Of a stretch of DNA of 64,000 nucleotides, positions 39,110 to 49,000 are shown one piece after another. The notes below the pieces were generated by a model, which searched no databases, was not told the origin of the DNA, and saw only the letters and a program-made list of their open reading frames with translations. This DNA is from Candidatus Parabeggiatoa sp. nov. 2 (GTDB lineage: Bacteria; Pseudomonadota; Gammaproteobacteria; Beggiatoales; Beggiatoaceae). The stretch is from the NCBI GenBank assembly GCA_002085445.1, contig NBMI01000075.1, forward strand, positions 1 through 64,000, given 5' to 3'. Each line of letters opens with the position of its first letter. Positions within the stretch are counted from its first letter, which is position 1. A program made the translations under genes and the position numbers.

Positions 39110-41212
39110 ATGACAACACCAATCTCCAAAGACAATGTTCGAATTTTACTACGTCAAGCCCTGAATAATCCGACGGCCACTTTTCATCCTGGGCAGTGGG
39201 AAGCCATCGAAACTTTGGTGGTTAAGCGAGCGCGTTTATTAGTCGTGCAGCGCACCGGTTGGGGCAAGAGTATGGTGTATTTTTTGGCGACGCGCTTATT
39301 GCGAGAGCAGGGGGCAGGGCCGACTTTATTGGTGTCGCCGCTGTTAGCTTTAATGCGTAATCAGATTGAAGCAGCACTGCGTATTAATATTAGGGCAGCT
39401 ACGGTTAATTCAACAAATAAACAGGATTGGCAAATTATACGTGAGCAATTGTTGGATAATGCCGTTGATATTTTATTGATTTCGCCGGAAAGGTTAGCCA
39501 ATGAGGAATTTCGTGAAAAGATGCTGTTGCCGGTGGCGGAGAGCATGGGTTTATTTGTGGTTGATGAGGTACATTGTATTTCTGATTGGGGCCATGATTT
39601 TCGGCCGGATTATCGGCGAATTAAGCGTATTGTGCAGGCGTTGCCGCCCAATATTCCGGTGTTGGCAACGACTGCCACGGCGAATAATCGGGTGATGGCT
39701 GATATTACCACTCAATTAGGTAATATCAATGCCTTACGTGGCCCATTGGCGCGGACTAGTTTACAATTGCAAAACATTCATCTCCCTAGCCAAGCGGCGC
39801 GAATGGCGTGGTTGGCGGAACATTTGCCAACGTTGCCGGGCAGTGGGATTGTTTATACATTAACGGTGCGCGATTCTCAGCGCGTGGCGGAATGGTTGCG
39901 AGCGTGTGGTATTCATACTTATGCCTATCATGGCGAATTAAAAGAAGATCGTGAACGTTTGGAGCAAGCGTTGCTGAATAATCAGTTAAAAGCGTTAGTG
40001 GCGACTTCGGCGTTGGGGATGGGTTTTGATAAACCCGATTTGGGGTTTGTGATTCATTATCAACGGCCTGGCTCCGTTGTGCATTATTATCAACAAGTTG
40101 GCCGCGCCGGCCGCGCTTTACCGCAAGCTTATGGGATATTATTAAGCGGTACGGAAGATGAACAGATTACTGATTATTTTATTAACACCGCCTTTCCACC
40201 TCAAGCGCATATTAATGAGGTTCTTACTGCGCTGAATCAAGCAGAAGAAGGTTTAACCATTCCTCAGTTGGAAAAACAAGTGAATTTGCGCCGCAATCAA
40301 TTGGATAAAGTGTTAAAAATACTGGTGACGGAAACGCCAGCCCCGGTGAGTAAACAAGGCCGTTGTTGGTTTGCAACGCCGGTAAATTATACGGTGGATT
40401 GGCAAAGAATCGAGGCTTTGACAGAAATTCGTCGGCAAGAGCAACAGCGTATGAGGGAATATTCGCACACTCAGGAATGCTTGATGGCGTTTTTGGCGCG
40501 GGAATTAGATGATCCCGAACCAACGCCGTGTGGACGCTGTGCTTCTTGTTTGCAGAGGCCTTTGATACCGACGACGTTTTCTGAACAACGGGCTATCGAA
40601 GCGGTACATTTTCTAACACAACATAGCACCCAAATCATTGAACCGCGCAAACAATGGCCGACGAGCGAAGGCTTGGTACAACAAGACTGGAAGGGCAAGA
40701 AGATTTTACAAAAATTGCGAGCCGAGCAAGGGCGTGTGTTATGTGTGTGGGGAGATGCCGGTTGGGGAGAATGGGTGAGGCATGGCAAACAGCAAAGTGG
40801 CCGTTTTGATGATGTCTTAGTGACAGCGGCGGCCGAATTGATACAACAGCGTTGGCGGCCTAATCCGGCACCGCGTTGGATAACCTGCGTGCCTTCTTTA
40901 ACTCGTCCAACCTTAGTGGCTGATTTTGCCCAACGTTTGGCAACGGCGCTTAACCTAGCTTTTGCGCCAATCATTCGCAAAGTGCGCCACACGCATCCTC
41001 AAAAAGACATGCAGAATAGTTATCAACAAGCGCATAACTTAGTTAATACGTTTGCGGTTGAGCGTTGGGAATGGATGCAACTGCCGGTGTTGTTAGTCGA
41101 TGACATAGTTGATTCGCGGTGGACATTGACAATGATTGCGGCGCTGTTGCGGGAAGCGGGGAGCGGCCCGGTGTTTCCCTTTGCGCTGGCGATGACAACG
41201 CCTAACGCATAA
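39110..41212 (+). CDS. RecQ-family ATP-dependent DNA helicase with C-terminal phosphoribosyltransferase-like domain
   Basis: 700 residues. Helicase core: motif I TGWGKS (49-54), motif II DEVH followed by the RecQ-specific CISDWGHDFRPDY, motif VI QQVGRAGR. A RecQ zinc-binding pattern follows (one Cys, then CGRCASC near 475-481). The last 150 residues carry LLVDDIVDSRWT, the PRPP-binding loop pattern of type I phosphoribosyltransferases. RecQ-PRTase combinations exist in other bacteria and are thought to serve DNA repair, but their chemistry is not settled. Likely a cytoplasmic repair protein. It stands alone between repeats, with GAGAG about 10 nt upstream. Confidence 0.9.
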   Translation: MTTPISKDNVRILLRQALNNPTATFHPGQWEAIETLVVKRARLLVVQRTGWGKSMVYFLATRLLREQGAGPTLLVSPLLALMRNQIEAALRINIRAATVNSTNKQDWQIIREQLLDNAVDILLISPERLANEEFREKMLLPVAESMGLFVVDEVHCISDWGHDFRPDYRRIKRIVQALPPNIPVLATTATANNRVMADITTQLGNINALRGPLARTSLQLQNIHLPSQAARMAWLAEHLPTLPGSGIVYTLTVRDSQRVAEWLRACGIHTYAYHGELKEDRERLEQALLNNQLKALVATSALGMGFDKPDLGFVIHYQRPGSVVHYYQQVGRAGRALPQAYGILLSGTEDEQITDYFINTAFPPQAHINEVLTALNQAEEGLTIPQLEKQVNLRRNQLDKVLKILVTETPAPVSKQGRCWFATPVNYTVDWQRIEALTEIRRQEQQRMREYSHTQECLMAFLARELDDPEPTPCGRCASCLQRPLIPTTFSEQRAIEAVHFLTQHSTQIIEPRKQWPTSEGLVQQDWKGKKILQKLRAEQGRVLCVWGDAGWGEWVRHGKQQSGRFDDVLVTAAAELIQQRWRPNPAPRWITCVPSLTRPTLVADFAQRLATALNLAFAPIIRKVRHTHPQKDMQNSYQQAHNLVNTFAVERWEWMQLPVLLVDDIVDSRWTLTMIAALLREAGSGPVFPFALAMTTPNA

Positions 41213-42085
41213 CTACAAGGATTGTATATAAGAAGCCAGGGGCGATGCCCCTGGCTATATTAATCTCGCCCCGTTGGGGCTTTTCTCTATGAGCAAGAAA
41301 GGGGCGTATTATTAAAGCCAGGGGCAACGCCCCTGGATTTTTGTTTGTCAAAAAGTCCAATTTGTTCCCATCTTGAGTATAATCATTAGACTTGTCCCTA
41401 AATAAACGTAACCCATTGAAAATACGAGACTGACTCGACTAAAAATCAATAACTTAGCTTATTAAGGGACAACTCTATTAATCATTAATCATTAATCATG
41501 ACATAAGCTATTTATTATTCAATTAAAACAATGACTTAACTAAAAAGTGGCTCATTCATTAACCACTCACGAATTATTTTCAATAACATACCTACTTGTG
41601 GGTAAAGATTAGGCACTTTTTAAGGGGCCCTTTAATCAAGGAGTGATATCCCCTAATCCTAAGTACTAGATAGCCTAAGTACTACTCACAATCAAGGAGT
41701 GATATCCCCTAATCCGTTGTACTAGCCTATCTTCTTGTCAGCGTAGCAATGGTTGATTGAGGGATTCATGGCGTGTTGTCGGGTATAGATACCTAAAGAA
41801 CGACAAATGGCCCCAAAATAAATCAATCCTATTTTTTTGGAGAGGTACTTAAGTCTTGTATAATAAATCAGTTACATACAAACGGGGCCTATTTTTTTTG
41901 AGCAATCTTGAATCAGGTGGACTTGATTGGTTGGTTATACTCAAGATGGGAACAAAGTAGACTTTTTGAGAAACCAAAATAACCCAAAGGCAACGCCCTT
42001 GGAAGCCCCAACGGGGCGATATTAATATAGCCAGGGGCAACGCCCCTGGCAGCCCACCCCATAAGAACTAAAAAGGAGTGACAAA
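41213..42085. repeat. Intergenic region with several repeat families
   Basis: CAACTACAAGGATTG (41213), two AGGGGCGATGCCCCTGG-type palindromic blocks (41235-41335 and 41985-42055), AAGTCCAATTTGTTCCCATC at about 41351 repeated inverted at about 41945 and once more at 34305, a duplicated ATCAAGGAGTGATATCCCCT (41636 and 41692), and a partial copy (41725-41800) of the TGTCAGCGTAGCAATGGTTG element. The minus-strand frame at 41849-42040 has no support. Confidence 0.7.
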
Positions 42086-42370
42086 ATGGTTACCTTGGAG
42101 GAATTTTAAAAAATAGCTGAGCTGATTGATAAAAATAAAAAACGGCCTTTGGAAGAAGTTGTTTATGAATATGAAGACTGGTACTCCAGTGATGAGGAAA
42201 ACTTCTCAAAAGTGGATGAAGATAGCAACACTTTTGAAGTGAACAACCATTGTCATTGACGTTATTTGGGAAAAGGCTTACAAGGGTTTGGTGCTTTCAA
42301 AAATGACCCAACTTGGGGCGCGTTATTTGATGACATCGAACAAAAGCGAAATTCTATGATGATGGAGTAA
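42086..42370 (+). pseudogene. Decayed antitoxin gene with two in-frame stop codons
   Basis: A strong ribosome-binding site (AAAGGAG, 8 nt before ATG 42086) starts a frame of 95 codons that ends at TAA 42368, 6 bp before the PIN toxin frame. TAA (42107) and TGA (42257) interrupt it. Read through, the protein is acidic and antitoxin-like (KIAELIDKNKKRPLEEVVYE, then YEDWYSSDEENFSKV). The frame is otherwise kept, so decay is recent or the stops are bypassed. Position and size fit the antitoxin of the adjacent VapC-like gene. Confidence 0.7.
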
Positions 42371-42376
42371 CTGCTT

Positions 42377-42797
42377 ATGTGGCTTTGGGATTCTAATATA
42401 CTGAGATATTATTTTGGAGAAAAGCACCCAATTCTTCATCTCCATTTAAAACGAATATCTCGTGATGAAATTGCGCTCCCATCCGTTGTAGTGGCCGAAG
42501 TCTTACGAGGGCGTTGCGATTTTGCTCTCAAAGCTTCACCTTCTCAAGCAGCTTGGGCGCATCAACAACTTCTACAAACACAAAAGCTTTTATCACATCG
42601 TATTTGATGACAAATGCGCTGAAATACTAGAGGCCCTTCAACAAAAACATAAAGCGCATAAACGCTATGCAGACATGATGATAGCGGCTACCGCTAAAGC
42701 GGGTAATCACATTGTTGTTACTCGTAATGTCAAACATTTCGAGCCATTGCTCCCAAAAAGTCAGATTGCTAACTGGATTGATGACAAACCCAATTAA
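42377..42797 (+). pseudogene. PIN-domain (VapC-like) toxin gene with frameshift
   Basis: The first frame (42377-42607) starts MWLWDSNILRYYFGEKHP with the first catalytic Asp (D5) and contains the Glu of VVVAEVLRGR. Homology continues in the +1 frame from about 42590 to 42797 with the third acidic site KRYADMMIAATAK and the C-terminal VTRNVKHF. One base gained or lost near 42585-42605 therefore breaks the gene. Intact, it would be an RNase toxin of about 135 residues. The upstream antitoxin is broken as well, so the whole pair seems dead. Confidence 0.85.
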
Positions 42798-42814
42798 AAT
42801 TTCCCATCAGCCGC

Positions 42815-42910
42815 AATTAATGATTAATGATTAATGATTAATGATTAATGATTAATGATTAATGATTAATGATTAATGATTAATGATTAATGATTAATGA
42901 TTAATGATTT
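42815..42910. repeat. Longest TTAATGA heptamer array
   Basis: About 13 perfect or near-perfect TTAATGA units in 96 bp, directly after the VapC-like remnant. It ends in a degenerate TTTTAATGATTTAAATG. Confidence 0.92.
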
Positions 42911-43009
42911 TAATGATTTAAATGAGTGTTTTTATTAGTTATTGACTGAAGAGAAACAAAAGTGGGATCAAGTTATCAAGCCCTCGGAACTTGAGTCAAG
43001 CACCACCTT

Positions 43010-43135
43010 AGTAGGGTGGACAACGTCGTTGTCCACTCGCTTGTCAGCGTAGCAATGGTTGATTGCGGGATTCATGGCGGTGTTATCGGGTATAGATAGT
43101 ATAGTACAATGGAGGGATTGTTTAGCATCAATATC
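43010..43135 (+). repeat. Copy of the ~105-bp GGTGGACAACG element upstream of relBE
   Basis: GGGTGGACAACGTCGTTGTCC palindrome followed by CGCTTGTCAGCGTAGCAATG, GTTGATTG, GGATTCATGGCG and a TATAGTA/TTGTTTAGCA end. Same orientation as the copy at 43745-43860. Others are at about 41725 (partial) and 53900. Confidence 0.85.
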
Positions 43136-43211
43136 GTTGGTGGAAATAAACCGAATTGGGGTAGCCCACGTTCAGGCCCTACCTTAAATTTAATCAATGG
43201 AATAGAAAAAC

Positions 43212-43433
43212 ATGATGACTTTTGAACAAACACTTGACACTGTGATGCAACTTCCGCAGGAACAGCGAAAAATATTGATTAACATTGTGATACGTCGCGA
43301 CAACGAATTTCGCCGCCATGAAATAGCAAAAGAGGCTCGTGAAGCCATTGCCGAGTTTCATGCGGGTAATTTAAAACCGCAATCGGCCAAAGATCTTATC
43401 AGCAAACTTCGCCAAGAACAGGTGGAAACATGA
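43212..43433 (+). CDS. RelB-like antitoxin
   Basis: 73 residues (MMTFEQTLDTVMQLPQEQRK), predicted all-helical and charged, with the FEQTLDTVMQLP...E(A/R)xE pattern common to antitoxins paired with RelE/YafQ toxins. Its stop codon overlaps the toxin start by 4 bp (ATGA), a strong sign of a coupled toxin-antitoxin operon. It should bind and silence the toxin and repress the promoter. Start 43212 or 43215. Confidence 0.82.
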   Translation: MMTFEQTLDTVMQLPQEQRKILINIVIRRDNEFRRHEIAKEAREAIAEFHAGNLKPQSAKDLISKLRQEQVET

Positions 43434-43714
43434 GAAAACTTGTTTTAACGCCTCCTTTTGAAAGAGCTTACCGTCAATTTGTGCAACGTGATGCGAATTT
43501 ACAAGAACGAGTAGAGAATACCTTAGAACGAATGGAGCAAGATGTTTTTGCAGAACATTTGAATACGCATAAATTATCAGGCGAGCTGTTGGGATTACGT
43601 GCTTGCTCATGTGGTTATGATTGTCGAATAGTTTTTTCCATTGAGACAGATAAGGAAACTGGAAAAGAAGTTATTCTCTTGCTCAACATTGGAAAACATG
43701 ACGAAGTATATTAA
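43430..43714 (+). CDS. RelE/ParE-superfamily toxin (YafQ-like)
   Basis: 94 residues with the RelE/ParE core: MRKLVLTPPFERAYRQFVQR, HKLSGELLGLRACSCGYDCR and the final LLLNIGKHDEVY. The conserved GxxxxLRxxxxxYDxRIVFxI arrangement and terminal GxHDEVY are typical of mRNA-cleaving RelE-type toxins. Complete, unlike the vapBC-type pair 600 bp upstream. Two same-direction copies of the GGTGGACAACG element enclose the pair. Confidence 0.88.
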   Translation: MRKLVLTPPFERAYRQFVQRDANLQERVENTLERMEQDVFAEHLNTHKLSGELLGLRACSCGYDCRIVFSIETDKETGKEVILLLNIGKHDEVY

Positions 43715-43744
43715 AAGGACAATTCACCTCACGGTAATATAGCC

Positions 43745-43860
43745 AAGTAGGGTGGATAACGTTGTTGTCCACTCGTTTGTCAGCGTAGCAATGGTTGATT
43801 GATGGATTCGTGTTGTCGGGTAAAAATAGTATAATAGAAAAATTGTTTAGCAAACCTCGG
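43745..43860 (+). repeat. Copy of the ~105-bp GGTGGACAACG element downstream of relBE
   Basis: GTGGATAACGTTGTTGTCCAC, GTTTGTCAGCGTAGCAATGG, TTGATTG, GTGTTGTCGGGTA and ATTGTTTAGCA, colinear with 43010-43135. Confidence 0.85.
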
Positions 43861-43929
43861 AGTAATGCCATGACTCCGAGGTTTTGCATCAGCCTAAAAT
43901 TCACTTAATTGACGGTGTCTTATTTATAA

Positions 43930-44424
43930 ATGAACTTATCAAAGCAGATTATTCATAAACAGGTTGAACATCTCGTCAAGGAAAATCATGTTCATGATGA
44001 AATCAAAGACAACGGAAAAGCACGCTCGAAAGCTTATGTACAATTATGTGTGCAAACGGTGCTGGAAATGGATAGAGAGTCAGCCTGTGTTGTTGATGGC
44101 GGATGTGATTTTAAAATTGATGCCATTCACTATTCCGATCCGACAACCGGTGATTTTACGGTTTCTATTTTTCAAGGCAAGTACACTTCCAACTTGGACA
44201 AGGATGGCAATTTTAGGGAAACTGATATTATCTCCATTATCAGTTCAATAAGAAATCTTTTTGGAGAACTGACGGCTTATGATATACATGACACCTTGAT
44301 AGAAAAGCTTAACGAAATCAATAGTTATATTGAAGAAGGTCAAATTCCAACCGTGCGAGTCTATCTTTGTAATAATGGGCTAAAATGGATTGAAAAGGCA
44401 CAGTCTTATATTGATGATTTTTAA
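43930..44424 (+). pseudogene. Truncated AIPR-like (phage-resistance family) gene, N-terminal part
   Basis: 164 residues. It contains VVDGGCDFKIDAIHYSD followed by a strand ending FQGKYT. This resembles the (D/G)GxxDxxIDAI ... QxK nuclease-like core at the N-terminus of AIPR and related restriction proteins, which are normally several hundred residues. The frame stops at 44424 exactly where homology switches to a Uma2 gene, so the gene is a 5' fragment. The family call is tentative. No ribosome-binding site is obvious. Confidence 0.5.
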
Positions 44425-44426
44425 GC

Positions 44427-44740
44427 CAATTCGATATCAAAGCTAAAGAAGAACTCAAACTAGAGGTTTGCATTTATCCCAAACGGATTTTAATGATATT
44501 ATCAAAATGACTGAAATGCCAAGATGGGTGATTGAAGTGCTGTCACCGAAACAAGGGACTTATGAAATTTTAGAAAAGTTCAAAGCTTATTTTGAACTGG
44601 GTGTTCAATCTTGCTGGTTAGTTTATCCAGAAGCAGAGGCCATAACTGTGTATTCATCAATAAATAATCGCCAACTTAGTGGTGAAGTGATTGATGAAGT
44701 ATTAGATATTCGTTTGCCTCATCACGAAATTTTTGAGTAG
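44427..44740 (+). pseudogene. Uma2-family nuclease remnant (N-truncated, frameshifted)
   Basis: Begins abruptly in FDIKAKEELKLEVCIYPKR, homologous to the segment before DICAYPNT in the RAYT-Uma2 protein. It shifts frame near 44480-44495 and continues MTEMPRWVIEVLSPKQGTYE, then FKAYFELGVQSCWLVYPEAE, to the stop. Third Uma2 sequence in the window, and more diverged than the other two. Confidence 0.8.
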
Positions 44741-45868
44741 CGAGCGTAAGCAATGTGAGTACCACGGATTAGGAAATAAACGGATTTGTTCGTCTGAGAT
44801 GATGGATAGTAGACCATGAACAAAGCAGGGAAATGGCCGATAACGTGGCCCACCTTAAACGCGTTCCGCCGGGGGCCATTCAATGGCCTACAACATGGGC
44901 CATTTTAACTCGATGATAAAGTTTTTAGTCTTCCAACCATAACTACAAGGATTGTATATAAGAAGGGATTTCTTATAAGGGATTTCTCATAAATATTTTT
45001 TTAAGAAGAAATCGACTATATCTGCGTTCCGTCTGGCCAGAAAATGGCCGACAACATGGCCCACTTGAAAAGCGTTCCGCCGGCCGCCTTTCGTTTGTAG
45101 TAGGCGATTTATCGCCTCGCCTTTCGTTTGTAGTAGGCGATTTATCGCCTCGCCTTTCGTTTGTAGTAGGCGATTTATCGCCTTTATAGGACACTTTCAA
45201 CTACCAACCTACCCTTCTTGCTATCTTGTTAGCATTGTAGCTTGGGTGGGCCATGAACAAGGCCGGAAAATGCCCGACAACATGGCCCAACTTTAAAAAC
45301 GTTCCGCCTGCCGGGAAATGCCCGACAACATGGCCCACTTTAAAAACGTTCAGGGCGGTACGCCGCGGCGGGAAATTTTTAGCGTCACGATAGACGATTT
45401 TAAATCCATTCAACAAGTTATACGTTTATCAGCCATAAGCTACCGTTCATCCGTTCAGCCGTTGTACCTCGAAAGATAATGGATAATACTTTAATTCATA
45501 GCTAGAAAAAAAGTTGAGCAACGGCACGGTTAGCCGTTAATTAATATTGTTTCTAATAGACTCGCGCAAAGCCACTTATTAAACAATTAGATGTTTGTCA
45601 GCCAAATGCTACCGTTCATCCGTTTAACCGTTGTGCATTCGTTAGATGATGAACAAGACTTTAACCAGTCGCATATAAGGCACATATTTTGCATTGTTTA
45701 TAACTCATTGTTTTATAAATTCTTTTCAAGGCAATTCCGGGGAGGTGGTAGTTGGAGCCGACAATGTTACCCTAAGCTTTGGTGACGATGGAAGGGGGAT
45801 GTTACACCCTTAGACACATTTATTTATATGTTATATGACATATCAACCTATCTGTGCATTAAATGGTG
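44741..45868. repeat. Repeat-filled spacer
   Basis: Block 44757-44925 (shared with 53993-54135) and further units at 45030-45090 and 45236-45375 of GGCCGACAACATGGCCCACT with TTTAAAAACGTTCCGCC. Also ACAAGGATTGTATATAAG (44945), three GTAGTAGGCGATTTATCGCC units (45090-45185), and two diverged copies of a TACCGTTCATCCGTT-containing block (45430-45500 and 45600-45665). Frames here are repeat translations (for example GDKSPTTNERR). Confidence 0.75.
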
Positions 45869-45872
45869 ACAT

Positions 45873-46017
45873 CATCACTGCTCCGTGTAGTGATGCGACA
45901 AACGGCTCTCCATTCATTTGGAGAGTGAATTACTTACACCGGTGGTTTTTTACCACAACTCTCATGGAGGATTCACTAGGCATCTCATTCAATTGATGAG
46001 AAGTCACTTGACTTCTT
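45873..46017 (+). promoter_or_regulatory. Leader with five consecutive hairpins upstream of the acidic protein gene
   Basis: In 145 nt before ATG 46054: CATCACT/AGTGATG (45873-45879 with 45889-45895), CTCTCCA/TGGAGAG (45906-45912 with 45919-45925), GTGGT/ACCAC (45942-45946 with 45952-45956), CTCAT/ATGAG (45984-45988 with 45996-46000) and GAAGTCA/TGACTTC (46000-46006 with 46009-46015). All stems are perfect. It does not match a riboswitch that I know. AAGAGG follows at 46029. Confidence 0.5.
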
Positions 46018-46053
46018 AATTTATAGGTAAGAGGTAAAAAGTGAATAACGATT

Positions 46054-49000
46054 ATGAAACGAAAACTCATTGCTTTATGGATCATGACAATAGCATTGGC
46101 TATGTCAATGACAATTCAAGCACAAGAAGAAGCGGCTGGCGCTACAAATACAGACGCTACTCCGACTGCTGTGACAACCAACGCCTCTGGTGATTCTAAT
46201 ACGGACAATGCCGGTGATGCTAGTACCACGGCTAGTGATAACAGTGATGCTGGTAGCGGCGCAGATGCGGACAGTGGTGCCGATGGTGATAGCGGTGCTG
46301 ATGGTGATGCCGACAGTGGCGCTGATGCGGACAGTGGTGCCGACGGTGATAGCGGTGCTGATGGTGATGCCGACAGTGGCGCAGATGCGGACAGTGGTAC
46401 CGATGGTGATGCCGACGGTGATAGCGGTGCTGATGGCGATGCTGACAGCAACGGTGGTGCCGACGGTGAGAGCGGTGCTGATGGTGATGCTGATAGCGAC
46501 GGTGATGCCGACAGTGATAGCGGTGCTGAAGGCGATGCTGACAGCGACGGTGGTGCCGACGGTGATAGCGGTGGTGATGCTGACAACGACGGTGATGCCG
46601 ACAGTGATAGCGGTGCTGAAGGCGATGCTGACAGCGACGGTGGTGCCGACGGTGATAGCGGTGGTGATGCTGACAACGACGGTGGTGCCGACGGTGATAG
46701 CGGTGGTGATGCTGACAACGACGGTGGTGCCGACAGTGATAGCGATGGTGATGCTGATAGCGACGGTGGTGCCGACGGTGATAGCGGTGCTGATGGCGAT
46801 GCTGATAGCGACGGTGGTGCCGACAGTGATAGCGGTGCTGATGGTGATGCTGACAGCGACGGTGGTGCCGACAGTGATAGCGGTGCAGAAGGCGATACTG
46901 ACAGCGACGGTGGTGCCGACGGTGATAGCGGTGCTGATGGTGATGCTGGCAGTGGCGATGATGCGGACACCGGAAGTGATTCAGACGGTGACAGCGATAC
47001 TGGCGACGACGGTGACGCTGGCGACGGTGATGATAGCGATGAGAGCGGTGATGTCATCGAATTAGAAATCATTGTAGAAGGATTTGTTACCGATGAATCG
47101 GAAAACCCGCTTGAAGGTGTTACAGTCACCTTAGGTGAACTCTCAGCGGTGAGTAATGAGCAGGGCAATTACCAAATCCCCGGTTTAGTGGCTGGCACTT
47201 ACACCTTGACGGGAGAGAAAGAAGGCTATGTCTTTCAAGAAATGCAAATCACCCTGGCTGATGAAAATCCGTTCCTTGAAGTCAATCTCACCAGTCTGGC
47301 GGGTGGCACCATTGAAGGACATAATATGGTTGTCGTTGGTGTACACGCATGCGAAGCTGACACCAATGTAAATAGCGTTACGTTGAGTACCAACAAAGGC
47401 GAAGCGGTGTACAACTTTAATACCGGCTTCACAAGCGAAGGTATTCGTTTATCTTCTGCTGACTTCGACACGGATGAATCAACCGATGTTGCCGTGAGTG
47501 AAATGGATCAGGGCAATGATGTTTATGTTTTCAATGCCAAAGGTGAACGGTTTGTCAAAATAATCACGAACAGTGACCAAAAAGGGGCCAACTCCGCTTT
47601 TGGCGATATTGATGGTGACGGTGAATTTGAAATCGTTGTTTCTAGCCAAACCAAGAGCAGTCGCGTTTATCTCTATGAATCAACCGGTAAAGCGATTCGT
47701 GCCATTACTGTCTCTGATGAAAACACCTATTTTGATATAGCCACTGGCGACGTTGATGGTGACAAAACCGATGAAATCATTGTGGGCCTGTTAGAAGGAA
47801 CAGAAGGCAACAATGTGTTTGTCTATGACAGTGAAGGCGAGTTATTGAATGCCTTCTCGGCCTTAGGGGGTAGTGGAATCGTTGTCGCCGCGGGTGATAT
47901 TGATGGTGATGGCGTCGCCGAGATCATAACAGGGCAAGCCGAAGAATCCGAAGAATACACGGTTGCCGCTTATGAAATGGATGGCAGTGTTGTTTTAGAA
48001 ACCTTTAATGCTTTCGGTGGTCAGAACATTCTGGTTAGAAAAGGTCGTGCCAAAGACAAGGATAACTCCAAAGTGACTCTCTGCCATGTCTCGTCCGGCA
48101 AGACAATAACGGTGTCAGCCTCAGCCTCAAAAGCACACCTAAAACATGGTGATACCTTGGGGGCCTGTGACAGTAGCAGCAAGGATGATGACGATGATGA
48201 CGACGATGATGACGACAACACGGTAGTCGATGACGATGACAGCACGGTAGTCGATGACGATGACGACAGTGATGACGGCGACAGCAGCACGGTAGTCGAA
48301 GAAGAGGACGACAGTGGTGATGACGACAGCACGGTAGTCGAAGAAGAGGACGATAGTGGTGATGACGACAGCACGGTAGTCGAAGAAGAGGACAGCGGCC
48401 CATGTCAATTATATGCGGGCAAAGGTGTCGTCTTGGCAGCCGGCGATGTTGATGGTGATGGACAAGCAGAAATCATTGTCAGTAAAGCGGGTGGAAAAGA
48501 AGTACGCCTCTACAAAGCGGATGGCTCCTTAGCCGAGTACTTCAACGCGGTTGCCGACAATGCGGTGATTTCTTCGCTAGGTTACGGCTCCAATATGGCC
48601 GTTGAATTACCAGTGACGACCACCTTACCGGCCGATCCAGAAGAGCCACTAAAAGATATTACCATTATTGGTACCCCAGAAGAGCCGGTCGTCGTTGAGG
48701 ATCGGAAGATCGAAGGTACGGTACGCATGGCGTATACGCTGATTGTGAGCGTCAAATTAACTGTGGGCGCCAACCTTGAGCTAGGGCCAGGTGTACAATT
48801 CGCAAGTCATGAGGCCATACCAGAGGGCATCGACTTGACTGAAACGCTAGGCGATATTTACGTTTCCAACACCACCCCGGGTATGGATATCGACTACGAA
48901 CCCGTCAACCTCGGAAAGAGTGTGGTCAAAGATGAACCTTCAGTATTAGAAGATATTGAAGTGATCATTGAGAACAAAGCGGGAGACGCAGCTGAAGTGA

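Noticed and set aside
41849-42040. Minus-strand 63-codon ORF
   Set aside because: Lies across palindromic blocks with no ribosome-binding site or recognisable sequence.
34391-42370. Alternative genetic code or stop-codon recoding
   Set aside because: TAA, TGA and TAG all end intact genes in this window, and only decayed or repeat-borne sites show in-frame stops.
44973-45416. Minus-strand small ORFs with GDKSPTTNERR repeats
   Set aside because: These are translations of REP-like and GGCCGACAACATGGCCC repeats.
45841-46053. Cyclic-di-GMP (GEMM) riboswitch
   Set aside because: There are several hairpins, but the conserved GEMM core and tetraloop-receptor arrangement are not seen, so only an unclassified structured leader is claimed.
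46116-47168. Long minus-strand and alternative-frame ORFs within the acidic protein gene
   Set aside because: They arise from the Asp/Gly/Ser codon repeats and have low-complexity translations (SPSAPLSPSA). The plus-strand frame has a signal peptide, domains and a terminator.
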